Positions 45,654-55,353 of a DNA stretch of 64,000 nucleotides are shown in pieces. The position numbers were made by a program, and so were the translations under genes. Source of the DNA: Kordiimonadaceae bacterium (GTDB taxonomy: Bacteria > Pseudomonadota > Alphaproteobacteria > Sphingomonadales > Kordiimonadaceae); NCBI GenBank assembly GCA_017640725.1, contig JAEPQB010000003.1:434001-498000 (forward strand), written 5' to 3'. The notes under the pieces are model-generated. The model was not told the DNA's origin. It made no database searches and was given only the letters and a program-made list of their open reading frames with translations. How positions within the stretch are numbered: the first letter of the stretch is position 1; each line of letters starts with the position of its first letter.

Positions 45654-46768
45654 ATTTCCGTCGGGTATATGCAATAGCGAGGTTGGAATGCTGGCGAATT
45701 TTACGCGACAGAATGAGCTTTTCTCTCATTCTTCTCGTACCAGCCATGCAGATAGCCTTATTTGGGGCTGCCATTGATCTCAATCCTAAAAACGTCCGGA
45801 TTGGCCTTTCTGGCGGCTCACCTGCACAGATTGAGCAGGTTTCGAAAGTCATAGTTAATTCTGGTTATTTCGCCGATCCCGAGCTTTTCCAGGGCGTTGA
45901 AGATGCCCGCCGCGCTCTTGCTTCAGGGCAATTGCAAGTGACAGTTGACTTGCCAGATGATGGCGATGTCTTTGACGATCCAGAACAAGAATTGGGTTCA
46001 GTTGTTGTGGCCATAGATGGCGCTGATGCAGGGGCAGTTTTTCCAGCTGTCGCCGCGCTTGAGCGGTTGATGTGGACTGAAGCCGCAACAAGGCTCGCGC
46101 AAGGGCTAGACAGGGAAGGTTCGCTTAACCGATTGAAAAATATAGATGTTCAGTGGCTATATAACCCGGAAAAAAAGACCTCTTGGACACTTTTGCCAGG
46201 TCTGATTGGCGTGGTAATCATGATCAGCATGCTGATGCTGGGTGCACTGTGTTTTGCGCGTGAGCGCGAAGAAGGCTCTCTGGAGGCGCTGAGGTTTATG
46301 CCGGTTTCATCGGTTGAATTGTTGACTGGAAAATTGGGGCCATACTTGGTCGTTGCGCTGGTTCAAGTTCTGATGGTTGTGACAACTGCGGTTTTTGTTT
46401 TTGATGTGCCATTGCGTGGACCTGTGTTTGCGTTGGTTTCCTTGGCTATTCTGGTTGCTGCGGTGCATCTATTGCTTGGTCTGACCATTTCCATCTTGGT
46501 CAAAAACCAACTGCAAGCACTTCAAGCTGCTGTTGCTTTTTATCTGCCGTCGATGTTGCTGTCTGGTTTCATGTTTCCGTTTTCAGGAATGCCGACATGG
46601 GCGCAAGGCATCGGCACGGCGTTGCCGTTGACACATTTTGTCTCTGCAGCTCGTGATGTGATGCTCAAAGGGCATCAGGGTTGGCCGATTGCGCAGACCA
46701 TTGCGCTGGTCACTTCTGCGGTATTTTTTGGCGTTGCGGTAAATATGCTAATAAAACGACGACTATAA
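45650..46768 (+). CDS. ABC-2 type transporter permease
   Basis: 372 residues from ATG 45650. One N-terminal helix (about 20-42), a large soluble domain of ~120 residues outside the membrane, then five more helices from about 170 to the end (LLPGLIGVVIMISMLMLGALCF; GPYLVVALVQVLMVVTTAVF; a terminal LIKRRL). CFAREREEGSLEALRFMPVSSVELLTGKL is the ABC-2 membrane family signature, placing it with YhhJ/YbhS-like exporters. It pairs with the preceding ATPase, overlapping ATGA. Confidence 0.9.
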   Translation: MNFRRVYAIARLECWRILRDRMSFSLILLVPAMQIALFGAAIDLNPKNVRIGLSGGSPAQIEQVSKVIVNSGYFADPELFQGVEDARRALASGQLQVTVDLPDDGDVFDDPEQELGSVVVAIDGADAGAVFPAVAALERLMWTEAATRLAQGLDREGSLNRLKNIDVQWLYNPEKKTSWTLLPGLIGVVIMISMLMLGALCFAREREEGSLEALRFMPVSSVELLTGKLGPYLVVALVQVLMVVTTAVFVFDVPLRGPVFALVSLAILVAAVHLLLGLTISILVKNQLQALQAAVAFYLPSMLLSGFMFPFSGMPTWAQGIGTALPLTHFVSAARDVMLKGHQGWPIAQTIALVTSAVFFGVAVNMLIKRRL

Positions 46769-46895
46769 AGTTCCCATAATATAAATTATACGTATTATCT
46801 AAATACTTGAAAATCTCGTAAAACGAGTGTTTTGCGTCATTGTTCTTTTTTTGTTCTTGTTTCATACTGCCTATGGTTTAAATGACCGAGTTATT

Positions 46896-47162
46896 ATGAT
46901 GAAAGAAGAACCGCCCCTGCCCACAAACGAAACCAACCTGCCGGACGCCGACCTGGAAGATCATCTGCGCCGACTTTGTTTGTTCCGCCGCCATATCAAC
47001 GCGATGATGCAACTCCACATGCCGCGGACGGCGATGTGGTACAGCCTGGTCCATATCCGAAACTCGCTGGATCGATATCAATCCATCTATACCGGTGATG
47101 TCTCCCACTATGCTTTGTCGGGCGACCTGAGCCCCAATAGTTTTTGTCCCGCCAATGACTGA
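46896..47162 (+). CDS. Hypothetical protein, first of a linked pair
   Basis: 88 residues from ATG 46896 (two ATGs in tandem), not recognised. Helical and His/Met-rich in the middle (LRRLCLFRRHINAMMQLHMP, then TAMWYSLVHIRNSLDRYQ). A GTG at 46827 would add a hydrophobic N-terminus (MFCVIVLFLFLFHTAYG) that resembles a signal peptide, but the DNA there is T-rich with no ribosome binding site and holds a small hairpin (46815-46827), so I do not favour it. It overlaps the next gene by 8 bases. Confidence 0.55.
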   Translation: MMKEEPPLPTNETNLPDADLEDHLRRLCLFRRHINAMMQLHMPRTAMWYSLVHIRNSLDRYQSIYTGDVSHYALSGDLSPNSFCPAND

Positions 47163-47601
47163 CAGTGTTACCGGTCTCAAAAACCCGTATGGGACATACA
47201 GGCATCTTGTGCGGCTTCTTTATATTAGTGGCCTTCTTCTTATGAAGGGCCGACAAGAGCCTTATGTGCAACGCGCGGCAAAGCGGGTGCGCCGTAACGG
47301 CCTTGCCCTGCTCGCACAAGTGAAATCCGATATTGACCTGGAAACCGACCAGTCGCGTCTTTTGCGGGATTTGATCTTATCAGCGGACTATCTTCACAGG
47401 TGCGGCGCATTGCCGCATGCCCTACCCGCCTTCAAGGAACTCAGCGGAAATACAGAGCGTGAAGTCAGAGCCCTCGCGGAAGCCCTTGGTGGTGGCTGGT
47501 CAGACCGTATGTTCCCTATGTTGGCTGCTAACGATCAGACAAATTGTAAACACAACTTTATTTCGGAAACAGAACGACCACGCAATTCGAAAAAGGACTA
47601 A
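47155..47601 (+). CDS. Hypothetical helical protein, second of a linked pair
   Basis: 148 residues, not recognised. Basic, predicted helical: PYGTYRHLVRLLYISGLLL, RAAKRVRRNGLALLAQVKSD, LRDLILSADYLHRCGALPHA, EREVRALAEALGGGWS. It starts within the end of the previous gene (8-base overlap, different frame), a sign of translational coupling. It has no signal or clear membrane helix. The next gene is a chemoreceptor 121 bases on; the 47602-47722 gap is AT-rich and promoter-like. A role with the receptor is possible but unproven. Confidence 0.55.
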   Translation: MTDSVTGLKNPYGTYRHLVRLLYISGLLLMKGRQEPYVQRAAKRVRRNGLALLAQVKSDIDLETDQSRLLRDLILSADYLHRCGALPHALPAFKELSGNTEREVRALAEALGGGWSDRMFPMLAANDQTNCKHNFISETERPRNSKKD

Positions 47602-47722
47602 CGTTGTCATTACACGTTGAAAAAAACCGAAATTACATTTTTAGTTTAATCATATTTTAACGATGCGAGCGCCAATGTGCGCTCATAGGGGTCCGAGAAC
47701 CTGGAAGTGGGTTGGAGCGAAC

Positions 47723-49888
47723 ATGGAACGAATTCTAAACCAATTTGGCATTGGCACACGCGTTATTGCGCTTGCCATTTTTCCGCTGTTTGTAGCGGTA
47801 GTATTTGCATTTATTACCGCTGGTGACGCTCGGCAGACGTCGAACCAAGCGAAAGCCATTGAAGAAATGGCGCGCTTTGCACCGACAGTCAGTGCCGTCG
47901 TGCATGAGCTGCAAAAAGAACGTGGCCGCACCGCCGGTTTTATCGGGACAGGCTTGCGCACAGACCTAAAGCGCCTTGTTGACGCTCAGCGCGATGACAC
48001 AGATGCAGCTTTGGGAACGTTCCGGCGCGCCGACCAAGAATTTGATGCGGCGTCACTTGGTGCTGGCTTCAGCAACGAGCTTTCGCAAGCCCGACAAGCA
48101 TTGCAGGAGCTTGAAAGCCAGCGCCGTCAAATTGACGATGGCAATCGCACAGTTCCACAAATGGCGGGCTATTACACAAGCACAATCGCCAGCATGTTGG
48201 ATATCGTGAAATTCATGACCATCAGCGCCAGCGACGCTGAGGTTATGCAGGCGCTAACCGGTTATGTCGGCATTCTGGAAGCGAAAGAGCGCGCGGGTCT
48301 TGAGCGTGCCATGGGTAACGTTGGCTTCAATAACCAGCAGTTCCCTCAGGCGGTTTATAACCGTTTTGTTGGCCTGATCAGCCAGCAAGACTCTTTCATG
48401 TCCGTGTTCAACAACTTTGCGACACCAGAGACAAAAGCGTTCTATGAAGACACGGTGCGTGGTGCCGCGGTCGACAATGTGCAACGCATGCGAGACCAGG
48501 CCCTGAACACACGCGGTGCACTGGACGATGGCCAGCCAATTCCGACAGATTGGTTTGAGCAGATCACAGCAAAAATCGACCTGATGAAACGCGTGGAAGA
48601 CCGCAACAACCAGGAAATCATCAGAATTGCCCAAGAAACCTACCAGTCGGCCAACTCCTTGTTCTGGTTGATGACTACCCTATTTGCCGCAGGCTCAGTT
48701 GTGATTATCGCGTTGGCGTACTTCGTGGCGCGCAGTCTAACGTCGCCGTTGGAAACTCTTCAACAAACTATGAATGAGTTGGCACGTGGTGATATGGAAG
48801 TTGACGTGCCCTACGTGGATTATGGCAGCGAAATTGGCGACATGGCGCAATCGGTGCTCAAGTTTAAAGATGCTGGTATTGAACGCTTCCTGCTTGAGGT
48901 GGAAACCAAGCGCGCCGAAATTGCGCACTTGTGGCGCACAGAAGAAATGCGCGAGCAGCAAGCCCGCCACGCAGCTGAAGAAGAACGACGTCAAAAAGAA
49001 GCTGAAGAAGCCGAGCAACGTCGCCTTAATGCAGCAATGCAGGCGCTTGCCGACAAGTTTGAGCGGGACGTTGGCACCGTTGTGAACGAGCTTACCAACG
49101 CTGCACGGTCCCTTGAGGCAACGTCTGGTGCGATGATCAATCAGGCGGAGGAAAACGAGGCCTGTGGTGCTGATGCGGCGTCCGCGTCACGTCAGACCTC
49201 CTCCAACGTGCAAACTGTTGCCAGTGCCGCGGAAGAGCTTAGCTCGTCCGTTAGTGAGATCAGCCGGCAGGTGTCAGAGTCCAACCAGATTTCTGGTGAG
49301 GCCCTGACGCAGTCTGAACAAACGGCGGCGACTGTTGAGCAACTTGCCGAGTCTTCCCGCAAAATTGAGGGTGTGCTTGGCCTTATCAATGATATTGCTG
49401 AACAGACCAACCTTCTCGCGCTCAATGCCACCATTGAGGCAGCGCGTGCCGGTGAAGCAGGTAAAGGCTTCGCGGTCGTTGCCCATGAAGTGAAAGCCCT
49501 TGCGGACCAAACTGCGGGTGCGACAGATGAAATTGCTGGCCAGATCCGGACGATGCAATCTGTTTCGGGTGAAGTAACCGATGCCGTTGAATCAATTCGC
49601 TCAATTGTTCAGCAAACAAGCAATATTGCCTCTTCTATTGCGGAATCTGTAGATCAGCAAAGTGCTGCGACATCTGAAATTTCGCGCAGTATGCAGGAAG
49701 CCAGCATGGGTGCTGATCAGGTTATGAGCAGCGTTGATAAAGTGCAGCAAGTTGCCGGCGAAACCAAAAGCTCATCAGCGGAAGTGCGCAGCAACTCTGA
49801 GGTGCTGCTGAACCACTGCAACGGGCTTGAGGACGCTGTGAGCAACTTCCTGGGCGAGCTGACGTCACAAGGCCAGCTTAAGCACTAA
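47723..49888 (+). CDS. Methyl-accepting chemotaxis protein with NIT sensory domain
   Basis: 721 residues from ATG 47723 (TTGGAGCG site). Membrane helix 1 is ~12-33; the periplasmic region of ~275 residues is a nitrate/nitrite-sensing NIT-type helical domain ([19 protein letters not shown] is its hallmark); helix 2 is ~311-333; a HAMP domain follows; then a coiled coil rich in Arg/Glu; and the MCP signalling domain with the hairpin tip [20 protein letters not shown]. There is no C-terminal CheR-docking pentapeptide. The ligand is probably a nitrogen oxyanion or another anion, by analogy only. It fits with motA in the window: the cell is flagellated. Confidence 0.92.
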   Translation: MERILNQFGIGTRVIALAIFPLFVAVVFAFITAGDARQTSNQAKAIEEMARFAPTVSAVVHELQKERGRTAGFIGTGLRTDLKRLVDAQRDDTDAALGTFRRADQEFDAASLGAGFSNELSQARQALQELESQRRQIDDGNRTVPQMAGYYTSTIASMLDIVKFMTISASDAEVMQALTGYVGILEAKERAGLERAMGNVGFNNQQFPQAVYNRFVGLISQQDSFMSVFNNFATPETKAFYEDTVRGAAVDNVQRMRDQALNTRGALDDGQPIPTDWFEQITAKIDLMKRVEDRNNQEIIRIAQETYQSANSLFWLMTTLFAAGSVVIIALAYFVARSLTSPLETLQQTMNELARGDMEVDVPYVDYGSEIGDMAQSVLKFKDAGIERFLLEVETKRAEIAHLWRTEEMREQQARHAAEEERRQKEAEEAEQRRLNAAMQALADKFERDVGTVVNELTNAARSLEATSGAMINQAEENEACGADAASASRQTSSNVQTVASAAEELSSSVSEISRQVSESNQISGEALTQSEQTAATVEQLAESSRKIEGVLGLINDIAEQTNLLALNATIEAARAGEAGKGFAVVAHEVKALADQTAGATDEIAGQIRTMQSVSGEVTDAVESIRSIVQQTSNIASSIAESVDQQSAATSEISRSMQEASMGADQVMSSVDKVQQVAGETKSSSAEVRSNSEVLLNHCNGLEDAVSNFLGELTSQGQLKH

Positions 49889-49909
49889 ACCTGAATTCCA
49901 TAAGCAAAA

Positions 49910-49938
49910 ACCGGCAGGGCTACTGCAGTCTTGCCGGT
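49910..49938 (+). promoter_or_regulatory. Strong hairpin just before the porin start
   Basis: 12-bp stem (ACCGGCAGGGCT with AGTCTTGCCGGT, two G-T wobbles) over a five-base loop. There is no T-run, and the porin Shine-Dalgarno (GGAGG) begins only a few bases after it, so it may be an RNA stability or translation-control element or a weak terminator of the MCP message. Confidence 0.6.
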
Positions 49939-49953
49939 GTATGGAGGAATCTC

Positions 49954-51168
49954 ATGAAAATGACCAATCTTACCGTGGCGTCATGCCTGGCGGCAGGCGC
50001 CCTGCTCTCCCCATCAGTCAGTGCACAAGATGCCGACGATGATTTCTGGAGCAAGCTGAAACCCTATGTTGATGCGCGTCTTCGCAACGAAACCGTGGAC
50101 CAAGACAGCCGACCGCTTGATGCCAATTCATGGACATTGCGTATACGTGCGGGGCTTGAGCTAAAACTTTCTGATACCACCACAATTGCGGGTGATCTGG
50201 ACTGGGTTGAAGTGTTGAATAATGATTTCAACTCCACCATTAATGGACGCACGCAGTTTCCTGTTGTGGGTGACCCTCAAGCCACGGAATTGAACCGGCT
50301 TTACCTGACCAACACTTCCATTGAAGACACAAAAATAACTATTGGTCGGCAGCGCATCATCTTTGATGACGCGCGCTTTGTTGGCAATGTGGGTTGGCGC
50401 CAAAATGAGCAGACTTATGACGCTGTGCGCATTGAGAATAGTTCTTGGGGTGACGTCAAAATTGATACCGCCTACCTGCGCAGAGTGAACCGGATTTTTG
50501 GACCGGACTCGCCCGCTGGACGTTTCCGCGGTGATACGTTTTTGCTGAACGTCTCCAAGCCAACGCCAATTGGTAAGTTGACCGGCTTTGCCTATTTGGT
50601 GGAGCTTGAAGAAGCGCTTGCTAACTCGGTGCAAACCTATGGTGGCCGGTTGACTGGCAAAACAAATGTTGCCGATGACGTTAGCTTTGCCTACGCCGCT
50701 TCATTCGCTACCCAAAGCGAATATCAGAATAATCCGATCGACTTTTCAACGGATTACTATTTTGCCGAGGGCGTTTTTGGATCCAACGGGTTTACAGGTG
50801 GTGCAGGTTATGAAGTCTTAACCGGTAACGGCACCAAGGGTTTCGCGACACCGCTAGCGACACTGCATAAATTCCAGGGCTTTGCAGATCTGTTTTTGGC
50901 AACGCCTGCAGATGGGATCGAAGACCTGTACTTCAAAGCCGGCTGGGCAGGCAAGAATGTTGGGCCTTTTTCTTCGGTTAGGTTTGTTGCTGCTTATCAT
51001 GATTTCAGGGCTGAAAATGTCTCGCTCAAGTACGGCACTGAAACCAATTTACTTGCGGTCGCAAACTGGAAAAACATGACTTTCCTCGTGAAGTATGCCG
51101 ACTATAACGCAGACGGTTTTGGCACCGATACGACGCGTTTGACGATAGATTTTGGTATCAAATTCTGA
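49954..51168 (+). CDS. Outer-membrane porin, alginate-export-like family
   Basis: 404 residues with a signal peptide (MKMTNLTVASCLAAGALLSPSVSA). Beta-strand-rich, and ending in ...TIDFGIKF with the C-terminal Phe of outer-membrane barrels. GRQRIIFDDARFVGNVGWRQ resembles the alginate-export-like porins, which form 18-stranded anion-selective channels, but the substrate need not be alginate. No alginate genes are near. Its RBS GGAGG directly follows a hairpin, and a strong terminator closes the gene. Confidence 0.78.
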   Translation: MKMTNLTVASCLAAGALLSPSVSAQDADDDFWSKLKPYVDARLRNETVDQDSRPLDANSWTLRIRAGLELKLSDTTTIAGDLDWVEVLNNDFNSTINGRTQFPVVGDPQATELNRLYLTNTSIEDTKITIGRQRIIFDDARFVGNVGWRQNEQTYDAVRIENSSWGDVKIDTAYLRRVNRIFGPDSPAGRFRGDTFLLNVSKPTPIGKLTGFAYLVELEEALANSVQTYGGRLTGKTNVADDVSFAYAASFATQSEYQNNPIDFSTDYYFAEGVFGSNGFTGGAGYEVLTGNGTKGFATPLATLHKFQGFADLFLATPADGIEDLYFKAGWAGKNVGPFSSVRFVAAYHDFRAENVSLKYGTETNLLAVANWKNMTFLVKYADYNADGFGTDTTRLTIDFGIKF

Positions 51169-51193
51169 TGGCGAAAACACATCTGTGACGACG

Positions 51194-51219
51194 AAGGGGG
51201 CCATCCGCCCCCTTTTTTT
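51194..51219 (+). terminator. Intrinsic terminator of the porin gene
   Basis: GGGGGC/GCCCCC stem with a five-base loop, flanked by A and then seven T; 25 bases after the porin stop. Confidence 0.9.
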
Positions 51220-51375
51220 GCGCTTTATCCCATTGATCATACCCTTCAAACCAGATGATTGACCATTCCCCGGGTCGATTGCCACAGTGACGTTTTGGGG
51301 CGATAAATCATGAAAACTTGATGATTGCACCAACCTCAAGGGGGCCTTAGGCTTGCCACAGGGAGGGGACCGAAG

Positions 51376-52443
51376 ATGACCACTCTAATTACCAAAATAA
51401 AAGCCCTAATGACGCCCAGACTGACTGTGTTGATAACGGTGTGGCTGCTCGTTGTCTTTGGTATGATGGCCTACTATAAGGCGCGCTTTGTTATCAGCGG
51501 CGAATTTCCATGGACAACCATGTTTGCCATGTTTTCGCTGGATGCTGTTTTTGGTTACATCGTGGCGACCATTCTGGTTTTTGGGGGCGAAGCTGTTGGC
51601 CGGATGGTCGACCGGCTGACCAAGAACAGTTTTTCAGTGGTGTCTGCCGCCACCATTCGCTACTTCACCTGTGCGACCTTTGGCGTTCTGGCGGTATCTG
51701 CCGCGGCTTACGGCTGGTTTACCCTATTGTTTGGATTTGACACATCACCGGAGTTTTTGGTCGATATGGCGGTGCTTTCGGTTGGCATGCCGCTTGTGAT
51801 CAATGGATTGATGGAGACATTCCATTACCATGGCGCGTGGCAGGCAGAACGCTTTGAGAAGGAAAGTGCCGCGCGTGAGGCGTTGCGGGCCGAATTTGAA
51901 GCCCTGCGCAACCAGGTAAGCCCGCATTTTCTGTTCAATAGTTTTGCCACCCTTTCCCATATCATAGAAGAAGACCCAAAAAGAGCTGCCGAATTTCTGG
52001 AGAATTTGTCAGGCGTATTCCGTTTTGTGCTGCAAAACCGGGAAGCTGATACGGTGCCACTTTCTGAGGAGCTAGCGGCCGTGGAGGCCTTGTTGAAGGT
52101 TCATCAAATGCGGGTGCCGGATGGGTTGGTTGTTGAGACTGCTATTCCAGCTGAGGCTTTAGCGCACCCTATCCCGATTATGGCGCTTTACACCCTGGTT
52201 GAGAATGCCTTGAAACACAATGTGGTGTCTGCCGAACGACCGCTTTCGATATCCATTAATTTTGGCCCAGACAATGTTTTGGTCGTCGAAAACAATCTTC
52301 AACCCAAACGTACCCGCCATTCATTGGGCACTGGCCTTGAAAACCTGGACCGCAGGTTGCAGCATTTGCTGAAAGCGAAACTGGATATCCAGAAAACTGA
52401 CAGCAAGTTCATTGTGCGGGCTCCTTTGATGGCAGTGTCATGA
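51376..52443 (+). CDS. LytS-type sensor histidine kinase
   Basis: 355 residues from ATG 51376 (GGGAGGGG site). Four to five membrane helices (about 18-38, 48-72, 88-122, 128-148) are followed by a short coiled coil and the His_kinase domain: phosphoacceptor H184 in VSPHFLFNSFATLSHI, N-box LVENALKHNVVSAERPLSI, and GTGLENLDRRLQHL. There is no separate sensory domain, so it may sense within the membrane. It belongs to the LytS/YehU/AlgZ group. The stop overlaps the response regulator start by 4 bases. Confidence 0.93.
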   Translation: MTTLITKIKALMTPRLTVLITVWLLVVFGMMAYYKARFVISGEFPWTTMFAMFSLDAVFGYIVATILVFGGEAVGRMVDRLTKNSFSVVSAATIRYFTCATFGVLAVSAAAYGWFTLLFGFDTSPEFLVDMAVLSVGMPLVINGLMETFHYHGAWQAERFEKESAAREALRAEFEALRNQVSPHFLFNSFATLSHIIEEDPKRAAEFLENLSGVFRFVLQNREADTVPLSEELAAVEALLKVHQMRVPDGLVVETAIPAEALAHPIPIMALYTLVENALKHNVVSAERPLSISINFGPDNVLVVENNLQPKRTRHSLGTGLENLDRRLQHLLKAKLDIQKTDSKFIVRAPLMAVS

Positions 52444-53192
52444 AGATACTTTTGGTGGAAGATGAGCCCATTGCAGCCGCACGGCTCAAAAATTTGGTTG
52501 AAACGGTACGGTCAGACGCCTCTGTTGATGCCATTGAGGGCACGGCCGAGGGTGCTGCCAAACGTATAATGGAGCACAATTTCGACCTCATATTCATGGA
52601 CATTCAGCTAGCAGACGGACTGTGTTTTGACATTTTTGAGGCCGTAGACCCGCCCTGCCCGGTGATTTTTTGTACTGCATTTGATGACTATGCCATCCAG
52701 GCGTTTAAAGCGAATGGGATTGAGTATTTGCTCAAGCCGGTTCGCGATCAAGATATTACCAGAGCATTTGAGCGCTATGATGGATTAAAAAAACAGCTGT
52801 CCGGGCAGACCGTGAAACCGAGCCGAGATGTGGTCAATTCTATTGATAGCAGTGGCCCCGCAAAACAAAGGTTCTTAATTCGCGCCGGAAATCGCTTGTT
52901 TAGCATCAATGTTGACGAAGTGGCCTGGTTTGAAACGCGCGGCCGCGACATTGCGCTTCACACATTTGATGGTAGAGATTTTTACATCGATGACACGTTG
53001 AACGAATTGGAACGAAAGCTTGAAACCAGTGCGTTCTTCCGGATCAATCGCCAGCGATTGGTTGCATTCGATGCTATTGAAGACATCCGAATTGATGAAG
53101 GTCGCTACCAACTGAAGTTGGCTGCTGACCCTTCCCCTGTTCTGGTCAGCAGGGACCGAGTTACCGACTTTCGCCAATGGCTTGACCGGTAA
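52440..53192 (+). CDS. LytTR-family response regulator
   Basis: 250 residues. Receiver domain (1-120) with acceptor D54 (LIFMDIQLADGL), acidic ED at 8-9 and Lys in EYLLKPVRDQD. C-terminal LytTR DNA-binding domain (~145-250) with FLIRAGNRLFSINVDEVAWF, FFRINRQRLVAFDAIEDIRI. Phosphorylated by the coupled kinase, it would bind tandem direct repeats upstream of its targets. The TIR-TPR gene begins 104 bases downstream on the same strand, an obvious candidate target or partner. Confidence 0.94.
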   Translation: MKILLVEDEPIAAARLKNLVETVRSDASVDAIEGTAEGAAKRIMEHNFDLIFMDIQLADGLCFDIFEAVDPPCPVIFCTAFDDYAIQAFKANGIEYLLKPVRDQDITRAFERYDGLKKQLSGQTVKPSRDVVNSIDSSGPAKQRFLIRAGNRLFSINVDEVAWFETRGRDIALHTFDGRDFYIDDTLNELERKLETSAFFRINRQRLVAFDAIEDIRIDEGRYQLKLAADPSPVLVSRDRVTDFRQWLDR

Positions 53193-53295
53193 AGGGCGAT
53201 TTTTTTGGAAACCACTGTACAAAAGTACTAACTCTGTTGCTATATCAATGGGGCTTTAGGTTGTAGGCTTCTTTAGCGCAAGCAGTGATTGGGTC

Positions 53296-55353
53296 GTGGT
53301 GGATTTTCGTTTTAAGGCATTTATCAGTTACAGCCATCAGAATAGCCTTCAGGCTGAATGGTTGCTGAAAAAACTAGAAAACTACCGCATTCCGCCCCAC
53401 CTGAATGCGTCCCGGAATTTCCGTGGCAAACCCGGCGAAACAATCGGACGAATATTCAGGGACCGCGAGGTTCTGCCAGCTTCTGGCAGTATGGACGACG
53501 ACATTCAACGAGCCATCGCAGACGCTGAATATTTGATTGTTGTATGTTCACGAGACGCGGCCAGGTCTTCGAGGGTGAATAGCGAAATTCGTCATTTCAT
53601 CTCTTCGCGCGATAGCAGCAATATACTCTGTTATGTCATTGATGGTGAACCAAGTTTTGAATCCAAGGCCATTGGTGAGAACTTAAGCTGTATACCCCCG
53701 GAGCTGCGAAAATTGCGTTTGGTCACCGGACTGACGCCGTTGGCGGCTGATGCACGCTCGACGGGTGATGGCCGCAAAAACGCCGTCAACAAAATTGTAG
53801 CTGGCTTATTAGGCGTCAATCTCGACGAGTTGCTGCGCCGGGACCTCAAACGGAAAAACCGCAAGCTTTCCTTCATGGCTGCGGCATCTTTTGCGATGAC
53901 ACTCACTGCGGTTGGTTTGCTATTACGCGCAAACCATGCAGAGCAGAGCGAAAAAATAGCCAAAGAACAAGCACAACTGGAACAGGCACGAGCCGAAGAC
54001 CTCGTTGGTTTCATGCTTGATGACCTGATTGGTGTTGGACTTCAAAAACTTGGCCGAACCGATGTGCTCGATGCTGTTGTCAGCAAGATTGTGGATCACT
54101 ATAGCCAACTGGATGATGACGCACTCTCTCCTGAGGAGCTGGGTCGCAAAGTCAAAGCATATCAACAGCTTGGGAAGCTTTACCTAGGTAAAGATCTGCG
54201 TGACCCCGCTCAACAGTTGTTCGAATATGCCTATGAAACAACCGCCAAAAACCTTGAGCGTCACCCTGACGTGGACCAGTTGATTTTTGACCATGCTGAG
54301 AGCCTGTATTGGGTTGGTTTAAATCATATCTTCAATGGAAGGTACGGTGAAGCCGAACAAGCTTGGGGCGAGCGAGTTCAGGTTGGCGAGCGATTATGGC
54401 AATCTGACGAACACCCCTACTTCTTCTGGAGCCGAATGGCAGATTATTCTGTGCATCATGGTTGGGCTCTCATGGAAATCGGGAAGTATGAAGAAGCGCT
54501 TGCAGCCTTTGAAAAAGGATTAGCGCAACGGAAAGCAAATGCCGCCCGTTTTTCCGATGAAATTGGTTGGCTAAATTCCGTTGGTGGCGGGCACTATCAC
54601 GTGCAATGGGCGTTATCCTATTTGGGGCGCAATGAGGAAGCTCTTGTGCACGCTGAGCGATCTAACACACTGTATGCTTTGCTTACTGAAGCGGACGACC
54701 ATGACCAGCGCGCGCGCGGTAACTATGCACGCAGCCTGAGGTGGCGGGCAGAATTAGAAATCGCATTGGGTTTGAATGAGGCGGCGGTCGACCATCTTCA
54801 GCAATCAGTCGACTTGCACCGACAGTTGCTGGACTATGAACCGCAGAACACAACTTTCCAGTATCAGGGCTGTGTCAGCTCTGTCATGCTGGCGGAATTG
54901 CATTGGCGGCACGGTGAAGCTGCGCCAGCAGAAAAGACGCTTGTTAGTGGTTGTTTTGAGCCTCAAACCACCTTGGCACTAGACCATTTTAAGGTTCACA
55001 ATCGGTTTTTTGGATACCGCCGGGCGCTACTGGAACTTGATATGGCTTTGCAGGCAAAAGCAACCGATCGCTCTCGAGATATCTATTCGGCTGTTATCCA
55101 ACGTTGGAATAGAGAGCCTGGTGAAATCAAACGCTCTACACAAGGACAGATGGTTGGGCTTGAGCTCGCAATCCAGGCAGCCAGCATGCATTTATTGGAT
55201 GGCTCAATGCCCCAAGCCCCGGTTAATTTAACAGCCCAAATCGAACAGCTTGAGAGCAATAATTCGAATGGTTTTGCTGGCACCAAAAAACAGCTGGAGC
55301 GGGCGCGTCAGCTGGCTCTGTTGGTTGAACCTGGCCTTGCCAGGGCCAGGTGA
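53296..55353 (+). CDS. TIR-domain, single-pass membrane, TPR protein
   Basis: 685 residues, tandem GTG start. N-terminal TIR domain (about 4-150): KAFISYSHQNSLQAEWLLKK, FRDREVLPASGSMDDDIQRAI, IVVCSRDAARSSRVNSEIRHF. The last contains E97, where TIR NADases place their catalytic Glu, though the usual Trp four residues earlier is Arg. A membrane helix lies at ~191-211, followed by a charged coiled coil and a linker (VGFMLDDLIGVGLQKLGRTD) seen in other TIR-TPR proteins, then a tetratricopeptide region to the C-terminus. TIR would be cytosolic, TPR periplasmic. The stop overlaps the next gene. Confidence 0.82.
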   Translation: MVDFRFKAFISYSHQNSLQAEWLLKKLENYRIPPHLNASRNFRGKPGETIGRIFRDREVLPASGSMDDDIQRAIADAEYLIVVCSRDAARSSRVNSEIRHFISSRDSSNILCYVIDGEPSFESKAIGENLSCIPPELRKLRLVTGLTPLAADARSTGDGRKNAVNKIVAGLLGVNLDELLRRDLKRKNRKLSFMAAASFAMTLTAVGLLLRANHAEQSEKIAKEQAQLEQARAEDLVGFMLDDLIGVGLQKLGRTDVLDAVVSKIVDHYSQLDDDALSPEELGRKVKAYQQLGKLYLGKDLRDPAQQLFEYAYETTAKNLERHPDVDQLIFDHAESLYWVGLNHIFNGRYGEAEQAWGERVQVGERLWQSDEHPYFFWSRMADYSVHHGWALMEIGKYEEALAAFEKGLAQRKANAARFSDEIGWLNSVGGGHYHVQWALSYLGRNEEALVHAERSNTLYALLTEADDHDQRARGNYARSLRWRAELEIALGLNEAAVDHLQQSVDLHRQLLDYEPQNTTFQYQGCVSSVMLAELHWRHGEAAPAEKTLVSGCFEPQTTLALDHFKVHNRFFGYRRALLELDMALQAKATDRSRDIYSAVIQRWNREPGEIKRSTQGQMVGLELAIQAASMHLLDGSMPQAPVNLTAQIEQLESNNSNGFAGTKKQLERARQLALLVEPGLARAR

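Noticed and set aside
46827-46895. GTG start giving a signal-like N-terminus to the first unknown protein of the pair
   Set aside because: T-rich DNA makes chance hydrophobic codons likely; no ribosome binding site, and a small hairpin lies at the GTG.
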